DNA of 64,000 bases from Piscinibacter gummiphilus. GTDB lineage: Bacteria; Pseudomonadota; Gammaproteobacteria; Burkholderiales; Burkholderiaceae_C. This document shows positions 16,646 to 26,179 of the stretch, one piece after another (position 1 is the first letter of the stretch; every line of letters starts with the position of its first letter). Where the stretch lies: positions 4,823,001-4,887,000 of the forward strand of contig NZ_CP136336.1 in assembly GCF_032681285.1 (NCBI RefSeq). Reading direction: 5' to 3'. The position numbers and the translations under genes are program-made. The notes under the pieces were generated by a model that saw only the letters and a list, made by a program, of their open reading frames with translations, ran no database searches and had not been told where the DNA came from.

Positions 16646-17829
16646 TGTCCAACGATTTCCTCTTCACCTCGGAATCCGTCTCCGAAGGCCACCCCGACAA
16701 GGTGGCTGACCAGATCTCCGACGCCATCCTCGACGCCATCTTCAAGCAGGACCCGCGCTCGCGCGTGGCCGCCGAGACGCTGACCAACACCGGCCTCGTG
16801 GTGCTGGCGGGCGAGATCACCACCAACGCCCACGTCGACTACATCCAGATCGCGCGCGACACCATCAAGCGCATCGGCTACGACAACACCGAGTACGGCA
16901 TCGACTACAAGGGCTGCGCGGTGCTCGTGGCCTACGACAAGCAGTCGAACGACATCGCCCAGGGCGTCGACCACGCCTCCGACGACCACCTCAACATCGG
17001 CGCCGGCGACCAGGGCCTGATGTTCGGCTACGCCTGCGACGAGACGCCCGAGCTGATGCCCGCGCCGATCTACTACGCGCACCGCCTCGTCGAGCGCCAG
17101 GCCCAGCTTCGCAAAGACGGCCGCCTGCCCTTCCTGCGCCCCGACGCCAAGAGCCAGGTCACGATGCGCTACGTGGACGGCAAGCCGCACAGCATCGACA
17201 CCGTGGTGCTCTCTACCCAGCACTCGCCTGACCAGAGTGAAACCCAGCACAAGATGAAGGCCTCGTTCACCGAAGCCATCATCGAAGAGATCATCAAGCC
17301 GGTGCTGCCCAAGGAGTGGCTGAAGGAAACCCGCTACCTGATCAACCCGACCGGCCGCTTCGTCATCGGCGGCCCGCAGGGTGACTGCGGCCTGACCGGC
17401 CGCAAGATCATCGTCGACACCTATGGCGGCGCCTGCCCGCATGGCGGTGGCGCGTTCTCGGGCAAGGACCCGTCGAAGGTCGACCGTTCGGCCGCCTACG
17501 CCGCCCGCTACGTCGCGAAGAACATCGTCAAGGCGGGCCTCGCCAAGCAGTGCCAGATCCAGGTTGCCTACGCGATCGGCGTGGCCAAGCCGATGAACGT
17601 GACGGTCTACACCGAAGGCACCGGCGTGATCCCCGACGACAAGATCGCCGCGCTCGTCAACGAGCACTTCGACCTGCGCCCGAAGGGCATCATCCAGATG
17701 CTCGACCTGCTGCGCCCGATCTACGAGAAGACCGCTGCCTACGGCCACTTCGGCCGCGAGGAGCCGGAGTTCTCGTGGGAGAAGACGGACAAGGCGGCCG
17801 CGCTGCGTGCCGCAGCCGGCCTCAAGTAA
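16645..17829 (+). CDS. metK: S-adenosylmethionine synthetase
   Basis: 394 residues, full length. Makes SAM from methionine and ATP. Begins with GTG, preceded by GGAG at 8-nt spacing. Signatures include the N-terminal [11 protein letters not shown] with the ATP-site His, [11 protein letters not shown] (about residue 120) and [14 protein letters not shown] near 270. An intrinsic terminator follows at 17851. Together with ahcY and metF further along the window it supplies the methyl cycle. Confidence 0.97.
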   Translation: MSNDFLFTSESVSEGHPDKVADQISDAILDAIFKQDPRSRVAAETLTNTGLVVLAGEITTNAHVDYIQIARDTIKRIGYDNTEYGIDYKGCAVLVAYDKQSNDIAQGVDHASDDHLNIGAGDQGLMFGYACDETPELMPAPIYYAHRLVERQAQLRKDGRLPFLRPDAKSQVTMRYVDGKPHSIDTVVLSTQHSPDQSETQHKMKASFTEAIIEEIIKPVLPKEWLKETRYLINPTGRFVIGGPQGDCGLTGRKIIVDTYGGACPHGGGAFSGKDPSKVDRSAAYAARYVAKNIVKAGLAKQCQIQVAYAIGVAKPMNVTVYTEGTGVIPDDKIAALVNEHFDLRPKGIIQMLDLLRPIYEKTAAYGHFGREEPEFSWEKTDKAAALRAAAGLK

Positions 17830-17850
17830 GGCCGGGAATCGACCGAAAGC

Positions 17851-17882
17851 AAAAGGGCCGCTCATGCGGCCCTTTTCTTTTG
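17851..17882 (+). terminator. Intrinsic terminator after metK
   Basis: Perfect 11-bp stem AAAAGGGCCGC / GCGGCCCTTTT around a TCAT loop, continuing into CTTTTTTG-like T-rich sequence. A textbook Rho-independent terminator 21 bp after the metK stop codon. Confidence 0.92.
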
Positions 17883-17983
17883 CAGTGCAGCGCACAAGCC
17901 ACCCGAGCAGCGCACCCCAGCAAGGGGGATGGGCCCTCAAAGAGCACGTCCATACACTTTTACGGCAGTCCCGCGAGTCGTCC

Positions 17984-18829
17984 GTGCCCCAGCCTCCCTT
18001 GATCCCCTACACCGAGTTGCCGCTCGACGGCCTCGACGCCGGGCGTGTCGAAGCGCTGTGGATGTTCGTCGCCAGCGGCCCCGACCTGCAGCGGGTGCTA
18101 CCCGATGGCCGCACCGACATCGTGATCCGCTTCCGCCTGGAAGACGACGGAGAGACTCTCTCGCGCCCGCGCATCGTGATCGCCGGCCCCACGCTTCACG
18201 TGCGCGACGTGCCGGCCCAGGCGCGCACCGGCCTGATGGGTCTGCGCTTCACCCTGGGGTGGGCGGGCGCCTGCCTCGGCGTGTCGCCCAAGCTGCTGCG
18301 CGACCGTGAACTTCTGCACGAAGACGCCGAAGCACTGATCTCTGCACATGCCGAACGCCTGAAGCGCTGCCGCTCGCTGACTGAGTTGAAGCGCCAGCTG
18401 GTGTCGACCGGGCAAGAGCTGCTGCTAGCCGCGCGCACGACGCCCGGCCAACTGCTCGCCGTCGAAGCCGTCCGGCTGCTGCGCAGCGCGCCGGAGCGCC
18501 CCGACCTCAAGCTGCTGTGCCGGCAGCTCGGCGTCTCCGAGCGAGCCTTGCGGCGCGAAGTCATCGAAGCCGTGGGCGTGCCGCTGCGCAGCCTCGCGAG
18601 CATCGTGCGCTTCCATCGCGCCATGATGCTCATGCGCGAGCCGGGCGCGCGCCCGAGCGTGGTCGCGGCCGAGGCCGGCTACAGCGACCAGGCGCACATG
18701 AACCGCGAGTTCCAGCGATACGGCCGTTTCACACCCGCAGTGCCGATGCAGGTGCCGCTCATCGGACGCGGCGCACCGCCGAGCGGTGCAGGCCGAAACG
18801 TTCAAGACCGCTGCGATTCCCGTCCCTAG
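17984..18829 (+). CDS. AraC family transcriptional regulator
   Basis: 281 residues. The N-terminal part (W-M-F-V-A-S-G-P-D-L-Q-R-V-L-P-D-G-R-T-D-I-V) resembles the effector region of DUF6597-containing AraC proteins; the C-terminal 100 residues hold two helix-turn-helix motifs (L-C-R-Q-L-G-V-S-E-R-A-L-R-R and V-A-A-E-A-G-Y-S-D-Q-A-H-M-N-R-E-F). GTG at 17984 is preferred since the longer frame runs through the metK terminator. It is convergent with the sensor kinase gene. Its target is not apparent from the neighbourhood. Confidence 0.85.
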   Translation: MPQPPLIPYTELPLDGLDAGRVEALWMFVASGPDLQRVLPDGRTDIVIRFRLEDDGETLSRPRIVIAGPTLHVRDVPAQARTGLMGLRFTLGWAGACLGVSPKLLRDRELLHEDAEALISAHAERLKRCRSLTELKRQLVSTGQELLLAARTTPGQLLAVEAVRLLRSAPERPDLKLLCRQLGVSERALRREVIEAVGVPLRSLASIVRFHRAMMLMREPGARPSVVAAEAGYSDQAHMNREFQRYGRFTPAVPMQVPLIGRGAPPSGAGRNVQDRCDSRP

Positions 18830-18965
18830 GATTGCCACCGATACATCGCTGTCACGCAAACGAGAGTGCAAGGGAGGCACTCGCCGGGCAGGTCGAGATC
18901 GGCTCGCAAGAGGGCCGTCCGATGCCAACCCGGTGAGTGCAAGATTAGAGAGGTGGGGAGAAGCG

Positions 18966-19001
18966 GCGAGGGCTTGTCGGCCGGTACCGGCAAGTCCTCG
19001 C
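18966..19001. terminator. Possible bidirectional terminator between convergent genes
   Basis: GCGAGGGCTTG (18966-18976) pairs with CAAGTCCTCGC (18991-19001) over 11 positions including one G-T, with a loop containing the palindrome CCGGTACCGG. It lies between the stops of the AraC gene (18829) and the minus-strand kinase gene (19049). No T-tract on either side. The rest of this 219-bp gap shows a 6-bp hairpin GAGTGC/GCACTC and a repeated GAGTGCAAG, with no gene. Confidence 0.4.
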
Positions 19002-19048
19002 TGGGCTTCGCGAACACCCTCCCAGACGCCTCGGACGTGTCGGGCCTC

Positions 19049-20881
19049 TCAGGCCTTGCCGGCCGCCTGCATCGGCCAGTGCAGCACCACGGACGTCCCG
19101 CCTCCCGGCCCCTGCTCCACCCGAAGCGACGCCCCGATGCTCGCCGCGCGCGACTGCATGTTGGCCACGCCGTGCCCTGCACCTTCACGCTGCGCCGGCA
19201 GGCCCACGCCGTTATCGGTCAGCGAGAGCTGGATCACCTCGCCACCGTTGGCATCGACCACCTGGGCTTGGACGGTCACCTCGCTTGCGCGAGCGTGCTT
19301 GAGGACATTCGTGAACCCTTCGAGCAGGATGCGCTGTACCTGCAGCACCGATTGCGGAGACAGCTGGGGCAAGGTCGGCAGCTGCGACACATCCCACCGC
19401 ACTTGCACGCCGGCGGCCGCCAAGCGCGGCTGCAGTCGGTAGCGCAGCGTGGCCAACACGGCCACCAGATCGCCGTGCACCGGCTGCAGCGAGTCGACGG
19501 CCATGCGCATCTCATCGAGCGCCTGCTTCACATGCTCTTCGAGCACTGCCGGGTCGGTGTTGCGTTGGCCGACCATGCTCAACAGACCGACCAGCTGCGA
19601 GCCGACGCCGTCGTGGATCTCCCGCATGATGCGCTGGCGTTCGGTGAGCACCGCCTGCTCCTGCTGCTGCTTCTGCAGATCGCCGAAGGCTTGGTGCAAT
19701 TGCTGCTCGCGCTCGGCCACGCGCTGGGCAAGGTTTGCATTGAGTGCGCGGTAGTCAGCCACGGAGCGGCTGTAGCGCTCGGCTACCAAGCCGGCCATGA
19801 TCAGCACGAAGAGAAAGATCGCGTGCGGCGTGAGGTTGTTGCGCAGCCCGGTCGAGTGGCTGAAGCGCACGAAGCTCAGGTCATAGATGCCGGCCCCCAC
19901 CGCGATGACGGCCGCCACCACGAGCAGCCAGCCGAAACGACCTCGCCCTTGCAAAGCGGCCCGCACGATGATCGACAGCGTGGTCAGCCCGACGGGGACG
20001 AGCACGGCGAGCCCCAGGGTGTAGAGCATCGGCATCGCGAGGGCGAACGACGCGATCGACAGCGCCGACGCCAACCCCATCGCGATGTAGATAGCACGCC
20101 CCGTCCAGGCCGGCGCCGCGCCCAGCGCGAGCAGCGCGAAGCGGCAGATCAGCGCCAGGTGGCACACATACGCCACCGCAGCGATGGCGCCCCACAGGGG
20201 CCACCACATCGGCACGTCGGCCCAGACCTGGTCGAGGTTGCGCACCACACCCAGAAAGGCCGCGGCACTGAAGCAGCCGTAGAGCGCATCGCGCTGGCGC
20301 CACCACAGCACACCGGCCAGGCCGCCCATCACGGTGAGGCTCACCGCAAAGATGACCGACGAGAAATGCCGCCAGCGGCGCTGCTCGGCATACATCGGCT
20401 CCACCGCCGCCTGCGTGCCGTAGAGCACGAGCGAGAGCCCGCCCCACCGCTGGCGCTGGATGGTCACGTCGACCCGCAGTTCGTTCGCCCTATCGGCGCG
20501 CAGCAGGGCCGCCGGCACGCTCACCAGGTACGGCGTCTTCGCCGCATTGAACACCGGCTCGCCAAGCGTGCCGAGGCGCTGCACCGTCACGCCGTTGACC
20601 TGCACCAGCACCTGGTTGCCCACCCGCGAGAAGAGCAGCGCCATCGGCTCGTCGTGTGTGCGCGGTGGCAAGGCGAGGCGATAGGTGGCGCTGCCGTCAC
20701 GGCCGGGGAAGTCGATGTCCCAGCGGCGCGCGAGGTCGACCTCGCCCTCGCGTGGCGGCAGCCCGTCGGGGCGCAGTGTGGCCTGGGCGCGGTCCAGCGT
20801 GATCACCGCCTCGGCGCTTGGTGCCGCCGTGGCGCACAGCGCCAAGCACAGGCCCAGCAACGCAAACGCGATGCGGATCAT
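19049..20881 (-). CDS. Sensor histidine kinase, 7TM-type, HisKA_3
   Basis: 610 residues. A signal-like N-terminus (F-A-L-L-G-L-C-L-A-L-C-A-T-A) leads to a periplasmic beta-rich domain (about 25-175; F-S-R-V-G-N-Q-V-L-V-Q-V-N-G) and then seven predicted membrane helices (about 180-390), the 7TMR-DISM layout. A coiled coil (E-R-E-Q-Q-L-H-Q-A-F-G-D-L) precedes the HisKA_3 dimerisation domain with the phospho-His in R-E-I-H-D-G-V-G-S-Q-L (about 435), and the ATPase domain has D-N-G-V-G-L and G-H-G-V-A-N-M. The start ATG shares one base with the stop of the response regulator gene (TGATG), so the two form a coupled two-component pair. The signal is unknown. Confidence 0.92.
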   Translation of the reverse strand: MIRIAFALLGLCLALCATAAPSAEAVITLDRAQATLRPDGLPPREGEVDLARRWDIDFPGRDGSATYRLALPPRTHDEPMALLFSRVGNQVLVQVNGVTVQRLGTLGEPVFNAAKTPYLVSVPAALLRADRANELRVDVTIQRQRWGGLSLVLYGTQAAVEPMYAEQRRWRHFSSVIFAVSLTVMGGLAGVLWWRQRDALYGCFSAAAFLGVVRNLDQVWADVPMWWPLWGAIAAVAYVCHLALICRFALLALGAAPAWTGRAIYIAMGLASALSIASFALAMPMLYTLGLAVLVPVGLTTLSIIVRAALQGRGRFGWLLVVAAVIAVGAGIYDLSFVRFSHSTGLRNNLTPHAIFLFVLIMAGLVAERYSRSVADYRALNANLAQRVAEREQQLHQAFGDLQKQQQEQAVLTERQRIMREIHDGVGSQLVGLLSMVGQRNTDPAVLEEHVKQALDEMRMAVDSLQPVHGDLVAVLATLRYRLQPRLAAAGVQVRWDVSQLPTLPQLSPQSVLQVQRILLEGFTNVLKHARASEVTVQAQVVDANGGEVIQLSLTDNGVGLPAQREGAGHGVANMQSRAASIGASLRVEQGPGGGTSVVLHWPMQAAGKA

Positions 20882-21537
20882 CAGCTGCGCAGGAGCCCCA
20901 GCTGCCGCGCTTCGAACACGGCCTCGGTCTTGTTGTGCACGTCGAGCTTGCCGTAGATGTTGCGCACGTGGGTCTGGATGGTGCTGACCGACAGGCCCAT
21001 CTGTTGCGCGATCTCGGGGTAGATGAAACCGCGGGCGATGAGGTCGAGCACTTCCGATTCGCGCTTCGACAAGGCGACGGGCGCGCCCACTCGCGGCGCC
21101 GTCGGCGGTGCGCTCGCCTGCCAGCGCACCAGCAGCTGCCGCGCGATGATGGGCGACATCGGCGAGCCGCCACCGTGCAGGCTCAGCACATGGGCGGCCA
21201 GGTCGGACTCGGTGCCGTCTTTCAGCAGATAGCCGCCCGCGCCCGCCTCGAAGGCCTGGAGCATGTTGGCCTCGTCGGCAAACATCGTGATCACCATCAC
21301 CGCGCACGCCGGCTGCATGCGCCGCGCCTGGCGGATCACTTCGAGGCCGGGCGTGTCGGGCAGGCCCAGGTCGACGAGCAGCACGTCGACCGCGTTTTCG
21401 GCGAACCAGGCGAGCAGCTCCTGCGCGGTGCCAGCCGCGTGCAGCAGGCGCAACGTGGGCTCGGCGGCGATGACGCGCTGGAAGCGCTCGCGCACGCGGG
21501 CATCGTCTTCGACCAGGGCTACGGTGATGGGGTCCAT
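20881..21537 (-). CDS. NarL/FixJ-type response regulator
   Basis: 218 residues. Receiver domain with the acidic pocket E-D-D near residue 10, acceptor Asp in L-L-V-D-L-G-L-P (about 57) and the conserved Lys in Y-L-L-K-D-G. The C-terminal LuxR-type helix-turn-helix reads L-S-K-R-E-S-E-V-L-D-L-I-A-R-G and S-V-S-T-I-Q-T-H-V-R-N-I-Y-G-K-L. First gene of the pair with the 7TM kinase that follows it. A DNA-binding activator of unknown targets. Confidence 0.95.
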   Translation of the reverse strand: MDPITVALVEDDARVRERFQRVIAAEPTLRLLHAAGTAQELLAWFAENAVDVLLVDLGLPDTPGLEVIRQARRMQPACAVMVITMFADEANMLQAFEAGAGGYLLKDGTESDLAAHVLSLHGGGSPMSPIIARQLLVRWQASAPPTAPRVGAPVALSKRESEVLDLIARGFIYPEIAQQMGLSVSTIQTHVRNIYGKLDVHNKTEAVFEARQLGLLRS

Positions 21538-21617
21538 GAGGCCCGGATGTTCTCACGAGCCCCCGAGGAGGAGCGCCCTATGACCTCCTCAGAACATGGG
21601 AGGACCGAGAGCCCTCC

Positions 21618-22175
21618 CTACGCTTCGGGGAAGCGCGCGGCACCGGCCTCCAGCGGCAGGCGCAGCGCGTTGGTGAGGTAGGCGACGGTGCGGTAGAAGC
21701 CGCACAGCAGCAGAAGCTCCAGGCAGGCCGGCTCTCCGAAGCGAGCGCTCAGCGCGGCCCACAGCGCGTCGTCGACATCGCATCCGCCGTGCAATGCGTC
21801 GCACAGGCGGATCAGCAGCCGGTCTTCGTCGCTCCAGCACGGGTCGTCGGCGCTCCCGTGCACGGTCGAGGCGAGCTGGGCGGCGTCGAGCCCCGCCTTG
21901 GCGGCGAAGCCACGCACATGCACGCCCCACTCGTACTCCGAGCCGCACAACGCCGTGGTGCGGTGGATGACGAGCTCGCGCTGGCGCAGCGTGAGGTGGC
22001 CCCGGTCGAGCAGGCTGCCGGCGAAGAATTTGCCGAACAGCCGCGGGTCACGCGCCAGCGTGGTGAAGAGCACGAGCGGCGGCATGCCGGGCGGCATGAT
22101 CCGGTCGAGGGCGCCCTGCACCTCGGGCGGAAAGGGCGGCGTTGCCGGGGCGACGCGGGCCATGGCGACAGTCAT
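21618..22175 (-). CDS. Carboxymuconolactone decarboxylase-like protein
   Basis: 185-residue all-helical CMD/AhpD-like protein. The core R-E-L-V-I-H-R-T-T-A-L-C-G-S-E-Y-E-W-G-V-H (about 66-86) contains the conserved Glu, Trp and His of the fold, but only one Cys, not the CxxC of peroxidase-active AhpD. A hydrolase or decarboxylase-like role is therefore more probable than a redox one; the substrate is unknown. It stands alone, with an SDR gene 81 bp upstream on the same strand. Confidence 0.8.
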   Translation of the reverse strand: MTVAMARVAPATPPFPPEVQGALDRIMPPGMPPLVLFTTLARDPRLFGKFFAGSLLDRGHLTLRQRELVIHRTTALCGSEYEWGVHVRGFAAKAGLDAAQLASTVHGSADDPCWSDEDRLLIRLCDALHGGCDVDDALWAALSARFGEPACLELLLLCGFYRTVAYLTNALRLPLEAGAARFPEA

Positions 22176-22256
22176 CGGGAGCTCCTTGCTTCAAAGTCCG
22201 TAGCACCCACTCTAGCCCCGGCACTACGAAAAGTAAAGCAAGAAGTCCGACCGCGA

Positions 22257-23021
22257 TCAGCTGCGGTTGATCGACACCCCGCCATCGGCCAACAGGGCCG
22301 TGCCGGTCACGAACGACGACGCATCGCTCGCGAGGAAAAGTGCTGCCTGCGCAATCTCTTCCGGCGCGGCGATGCGCTTGAGTGCGAAGAGACTCGACAG
22401 CGCCGCGCGCGCTTCCGGCGTGCCGACGAGCGGCGCGGCCATCGGCGTGTCGGTGCCGCCGGGCAGCAGCGCGTTGGCGCGAACTCGCTGCGCACCGAAC
22501 TCCGCCGCCGTGACCTGCGCCAGCGCGATCAGCCCCGCCTTGGCCGCCGCATACGCCGCCATGCCGGGGAAGCCGACGGTGTGGCCGACGAAGCTCGACG
22601 TGAAGATCAGCGAGCCGCCCCCGCGCTTCACCATCGCAGGCACCTGGTGCCGCGCACCGAGAAAGGCGCTGGTGAGATTGGCATCGAGCGTGTGCTGCCA
22701 CGCCTCGCGCGTGATCTGCGGCATCGGGGCCACCTCGCCCAGCGTGCCGGCGTTGTTGAACGCAATGTCGAGCCCGCCATAACGTTGCACCGCCAGCTCG
22801 ACGAGGGCCTGCGCATAGGCCTCGTCGCGCACGTCGCCCGCCAGCGCCACCGCCTCGCCGCCATCGGTCACGATGCGGTCGACCAGCGCGTTCAGCTCGG
22901 CCTGCCGCCGTGCCGCCACCACGAGCTTCGCGCCTTCGCGGGCGAAGAGCCGCGCTGTCGCATGGCCGATGCCCGAGCTTGCGCCGGTCACGAGCGCCAC
23001 CTTGTCTTGCAATGCCTTCAT
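22257..23021 (-). CDS. Short-chain dehydrogenase/reductase
   Basis: 254-residue classical SDR with a Rossmann fold. The cofactor motif is T-G-A-S-S-G-I-G (about 13-20), followed by N-N-A-G (about 88) and the catalytic Ser, Tyr-x-x-x-Lys in S-S-F-V-G and Y-A-A-A-K-A. ATG at 23021 (M-K-A-L-Q-D-K) is chosen since upstream residues do not match the family. It is divergent from the YcaQ-like gene (109 bp between). The substrate cannot be predicted. Confidence 0.92.
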   Translation of the reverse strand: MKALQDKVALVTGASSGIGHATARLFAREGAKLVVAARRQAELNALVDRIVTDGGEAVALAGDVRDEAYAQALVELAVQRYGGLDIAFNNAGTLGEVAPMPQITREAWQHTLDANLTSAFLGARHQVPAMVKRGGGSLIFTSSFVGHTVGFPGMAAYAAAKAGLIALAQVTAAEFGAQRVRANALLPGGTDTPMAAPLVGTPEARAALSSLFALKRIAAPEEIAQAALFLASDASSFVTGTALLADGGVSINRS

Positions 23022-23130
23022 CGGAGTTCCTTGTGCGTTGAGAAGCCCGCAGTGTCGAGAGCTGCAAGCCTGCTGACATGCCATTTCCGGACCTGTACAT
23101 CCGCGCACCACCGACGACAGAATCGGCCGC

Positions 23131-24228
23131 ATGCCCGCCACGATCACCATCGACGACCTGCGCCGCTACGCCGTCGCCCGCACGCTCTTTGCGCCCACCA
23201 CGCTCGCGCGGGCCATCCAGAAACTCGGCTTCGTGCAGGCCGACCCGATCCGTGCGCCGGCTCGCGCGCAAGACCTCACGCTGCGCCACCGTGTGAAGGG
23301 CTACGTCGCCGGGGATCTCGAGCGCCGCTATGCACGCCTGCCGATCGAGGAGGACTGCCTCGTCAACTACGGCTTCCTGCCGCGCGAGCACTTGGCGTTG
23401 ATGCACCCGCGCGTGGCCGCGCACCCGTGGAAGCCGACGACGAAACGCCAGGCCAACGAGGTGCTGGCCTTCGTGCGCGAGCGTGGCCAGGTGCACCCGC
23501 GCGAGGTCGACGAGCATTTCGCCCACGGCCGCGTCACCAACTACTGGGGCGGCTCGTCGAGCGCGAGCACCAAGCTGCTCGACGGCATGCACTACCGCGG
23601 CCTGCTGCGTGTGGCGCGGCGCGAGAACGGCACCCGCATCTACGAGGTGGCCGCGCATCCGCAAGGCGACGAGAGTCCGGCCGGCCGCACGCTGCGCGCC
23701 GCCGCGCTGATCGAGCTCATCGTGCGCAAGTACGCCCCGTTGCCGGCCGCGAGCCTCACCTACCTCACGCGGCTGCTCGGCTACGGTGCGCCTCATCTGA
23801 AGACGCAGACGCAAACCGCGATGCGCCTCGCACGCGAGCACCTCGCGAGCCTGCAGCTCGACGGCACCACCTGGTACTGGCCGGCCGACGAGAACCCGCG
23901 CTCGGCCCGCCATGCGCCCGACAACGAAGTGCGTCTGCTCGCCCCTTTCGACCCCATCGTGTGGGACCGCCGCCGCTTCGAGCTGCTGTGGGGCTGGACG
24001 TACAAGTTCGAGGCTTACACCCCCGCGGCTCAGCGCCGGCTCGGTTACTACGCGCTGCCGCTGCTGTGGGGCGAGCGGGTCGTCGGATGGGGCACCTTGG
24101 CCGTGGCCGATGCACAGCTGTCGCACACGCTCGGCTTCGCCGCCAAGCCTCCGCGCGACGCCGGCTTCCGCCGCGAGCTGGAGGCTGAACTCGCGCGCAT
24201 GCGCAGCTTCCTTCGCCTCGAAGGCTGA
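23131..24228 (+). CDS. YcaQ-like winged-helix DNA glycosylase family protein
   Basis: 365-residue member of the HTH_42/YcaQ family. E. coli YcaQ and AlkX-type members are DNA glycosylases that unhook interstrand crosslinks. Tandem winged-helix segments occupy about 1-200; the conserved L-L-A-P-F-D-P-I-V-W-D-R-R-R-F near residue 270 and the C-terminal W-G-W-T-Y-K-F-E-A-Y-T-P are hallmarks, with a Q-x-D/E-type catalytic segment in F-V-Q-A-D-P-I-R-A-P (about 34-43). Single gene, convergent with the lipoprotein hydrolase gene (12 bp between stops). Confidence 0.85.
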   Translation: MPATITIDDLRRYAVARTLFAPTTLARAIQKLGFVQADPIRAPARAQDLTLRHRVKGYVAGDLERRYARLPIEEDCLVNYGFLPREHLALMHPRVAAHPWKPTTKRQANEVLAFVRERGQVHPREVDEHFAHGRVTNYWGGSSSASTKLLDGMHYRGLLRVARRENGTRIYEVAAHPQGDESPAGRTLRAAALIELIVRKYAPLPAASLTYLTRLLGYGAPHLKTQTQTAMRLAREHLASLQLDGTTWYWPADENPRSARHAPDNEVRLLAPFDPIVWDRRRFELLWGWTYKFEAYTPAAQRRLGYYALPLLWGERVVGWGTLAVADAQLSHTLGFAAKPPRDAGFRRELEAELARMRSFLRLEG

Positions 24229-24240
24229 AGCCGACGAGCT

Positions 24241-25206
24241 TCAGCGCCGCTCGTCTCGGTAGACCTGCGACAGCAGCCGCTCGAATGCAAGCGCCTGCCC
24301 GGGCGGTGTCGGGCGCAGCACCCCTTCGGCCTGCAACACGCCCAGCAGCTTCATCGGCGCCTCGCGCTTGTCGCCCACGATCTCCACGTGGCCGGCGTTC
24401 ACCAGCACGCGCTTCACGCGCGGCCCGCTTTCCACGGCGGGGTGGCGCTGCTCGTCGAGCGAGAAGATGTCGTCGCTCTCGACACAACGGCCGGCCTCGG
24501 TGCGGCGGCAGGCGTTGCGCTCGTCGGTGTCGATCTTCAAGTGGTCGAACACGGGCGCGGCCAGCGGGCCGGGCTCGCGGATGAAGCGCGACGAGAAGGT
24601 GATGTCGGCCCACTTCGGCCCGGTCGTCACGTAGCAGCTGAAGGGCAGCAGTCCGAGCGTGAGCGGGTACAGCCAGGTGCGACCGCAGGGCCGCGCGGCC
24701 TCGATGCCGGCAAACGGGCCCGAAACCGTCACCAAGCGCAGGCCCAGCGGACGTGCCGGCAAGGGTTCGGCGAGCGTGTCGGTGAGCGACCGACGTGCGA
24801 TGAGCGCGCCCTGGCTGTGGCCGATCACCGTGACCTGCGGCACGCGCGAGCGCGCGGCGAGTTGCGTGAGGGCGCTGCGCAGTTCGGCCGCGCTGTCCGC
24901 GAGCTTGGCCCGGTCGTCATACGTGAAGCAGGCGGCCTGCTGGCCGTGGAAAGCGAGAACCTGCGCCAGCCCCCGGAACTGCCCCGACGAGCCGAAGCAG
25001 CCGTGCACCAGCACGTGCACCGGCTGGCTCGCGTCGATGTGCAAGCGGCGATCGGGGTTGTCGGTGCAGGGGCCCAGGCCCGGGATGTCGAGCGTGGTGT
25101 CGGGCGTGGGCAGGCGCCCAGGCTCCAGGTCAGCGGCGACGAAGGTGTCGGGCGTGGCACAGGCGGCCAGGCCGCACAGCATCGCGACAGCGGCAAGACG
25201 TTTCAT
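24241..25206 (-). CDS. Alpha/beta-hydrolase lipoprotein
   Basis: 321-residue exported lipoprotein. The signal peptide ends in a lipobox L-A-A-C (Cys about 18), so it is probably anchored in the outer or inner membrane facing the periplasm. The hydrolase fold shows V-L-V-H-G-C-F-G (oxyanion region) and the nucleophile elbow G-H-S-Q-G at about residue 135; a late N-A-G-H-V-E supplies a likely catalytic His. Starts 13 bp after the metallo-beta-lactamase gene and is the last gene of a six-gene minus-strand chain. Lipase/esterase activity is inferred and the substrate is unknown. Confidence 0.8.
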   Translation of the reverse strand: MKRLAAVAMLCGLAACATPDTFVAADLEPGRLPTPDTTLDIPGLGPCTDNPDRRLHIDASQPVHVLVHGCFGSSGQFRGLAQVLAFHGQQAACFTYDDRAKLADSAAELRSALTQLAARSRVPQVTVIGHSQGALIARRSLTDTLAEPLPARPLGLRLVTVSGPFAGIEAARPCGRTWLYPLTLGLLPFSCYVTTGPKWADITFSSRFIREPGPLAAPVFDHLKIDTDERNACRRTEAGRCVESDDIFSLDEQRHPAVESGPRVKRVLVNAGHVEIVGDKREAPMKLLGVLQAEGVLRPTPPGQALAFERLLSQVYRDERR

Positions 25207-25219
25207 GCGGACGGGCTCC

Positions 25220-26179
25220 TCATGCAGGTTCGATGCGCTCGCCGACGCGGCGTGCGGCGCCACTGGCCACCAACTCCGACGCCAGCAGCTCGCCCCAGGC
25301 AGCGGGCGATCTCGACTCGGCCTGCCCGGAACTCTGCCAGACGCTCGCGAAGTAGCGCGTGCGTTCCACCCACTCGACAAGCTCAGGCAGCGTCTGCCCG
25401 CGCACTTCCATCAAGTGGAAGCTGATCAGGACCTTCGCCGCATAACGCGCGTGCCGCTGCGGGTCGTTGACGAACGAGGCGAGCCGCGTGCGGGCGCGCG
25501 CAAGCGCCGCAGGCACGTCGGTGAAGGGCCGGCCGTGGCCCGGCACCACGACGGACACGGGCAGGCGTTCGATCATGTCGAGCACCGTGGCCACGTCGTC
25601 GAACGCCGACTCGCCTTCCAGCTCGGGGAAGACCACGCCGAAGCCGTTCTCCCACAAGGCATCGGCCGAGATCAGCAGGCCCGACGCGGCGTCGAAGAGC
25701 ACCACCGACTCCGGGTCGTGCCCCGGGGCGGCAATCACCTCGAATTGCCGCCCGCCCGCCCGCACCGGCTCGCCCGGCACGAGCGTGCCGTGCAGCTCGA
25801 AGCGCTCGCAGTGCTGGCCGGTGGGGGCATAGCTCAAGGTTTCTTCGTCCCAGCGGCGCACCGCGTCGGCATGGCCGGGCGGCGTGAGCACCTCAGCCCC
25901 GAAGGCCCGCTGCAGCGCCGCGTTGCCGCCACAGTGGTCGGAGTGCAGGTGCGTGTTGACGATGCGCGCCAGCGGCCGGCCCTGCAGCGCGTGGCGCACC
26001 AGCGCTTCGGTCTGCGCCGCATGCGAGACGTGGCCGCTGTCCACCAGCACGGCGCCCGGCTCGTCGCCACGCGCGTGGATGAGCACGTTGTTCGACGACA
26101 GCCAGCCGCGCTCGAAGACCGTGATGCCGGCCAGGGCCGGATGCGCTTGCAGGTCGACAGAGGTCGAGTCGAGGCTCAT
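25220..26179 (-). CDS. Metallo-beta-lactamase-fold hydrolase
   Basis: 319-residue MBL-fold protein without a signal peptide. The zinc motif H-x-H-x-D-H is T-H-L-H-S-D-H (about 77-82); further ligands lie in A-P-G-H-D (about 153), S-A-D-A-L and V-P-G-H-G. A helical C-terminal extension (about 235-319) resembles those of MBL enzymes acting on thioesters or lactones. The start codon overlaps the stop of the upstream MFS gene (ATGA). Confidence 0.88.
   Translation of the reverse strand: MSLDSTSVDLQAHPALAGITVFERGWLSSNNVLIHARGDEPGAVLVDSGHVSHAAQTEALVRHALQGRPLARIVNTHLHSDHCGGNAALQRAFGAEVLTPPGHADAVRRWDEETLSYAPTGQHCERFELHGTLVPGEPVRAGGRQFEVIAAPGHDPESVVLFDAASGLLISADALWENGFGVVFPELEGESAFDDVATVLDMIERLPVSVVVPGHGRPFTDVPAALARARTRLASFVNDPQRHARYAAKVLISFHLMEVRGQTLPELVEWVERTRYFASVWQSSGQAESRSPAAWGELLASELVASGAARRVGERIEPA

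Noticed and set aside
18866..20956. A 696-codon plus-strand frame opposite the 7TM sensor kinase.
   Set aside because: Low-complexity Arg/His/Gln composition and full overlap with a recognisable kinase gene.
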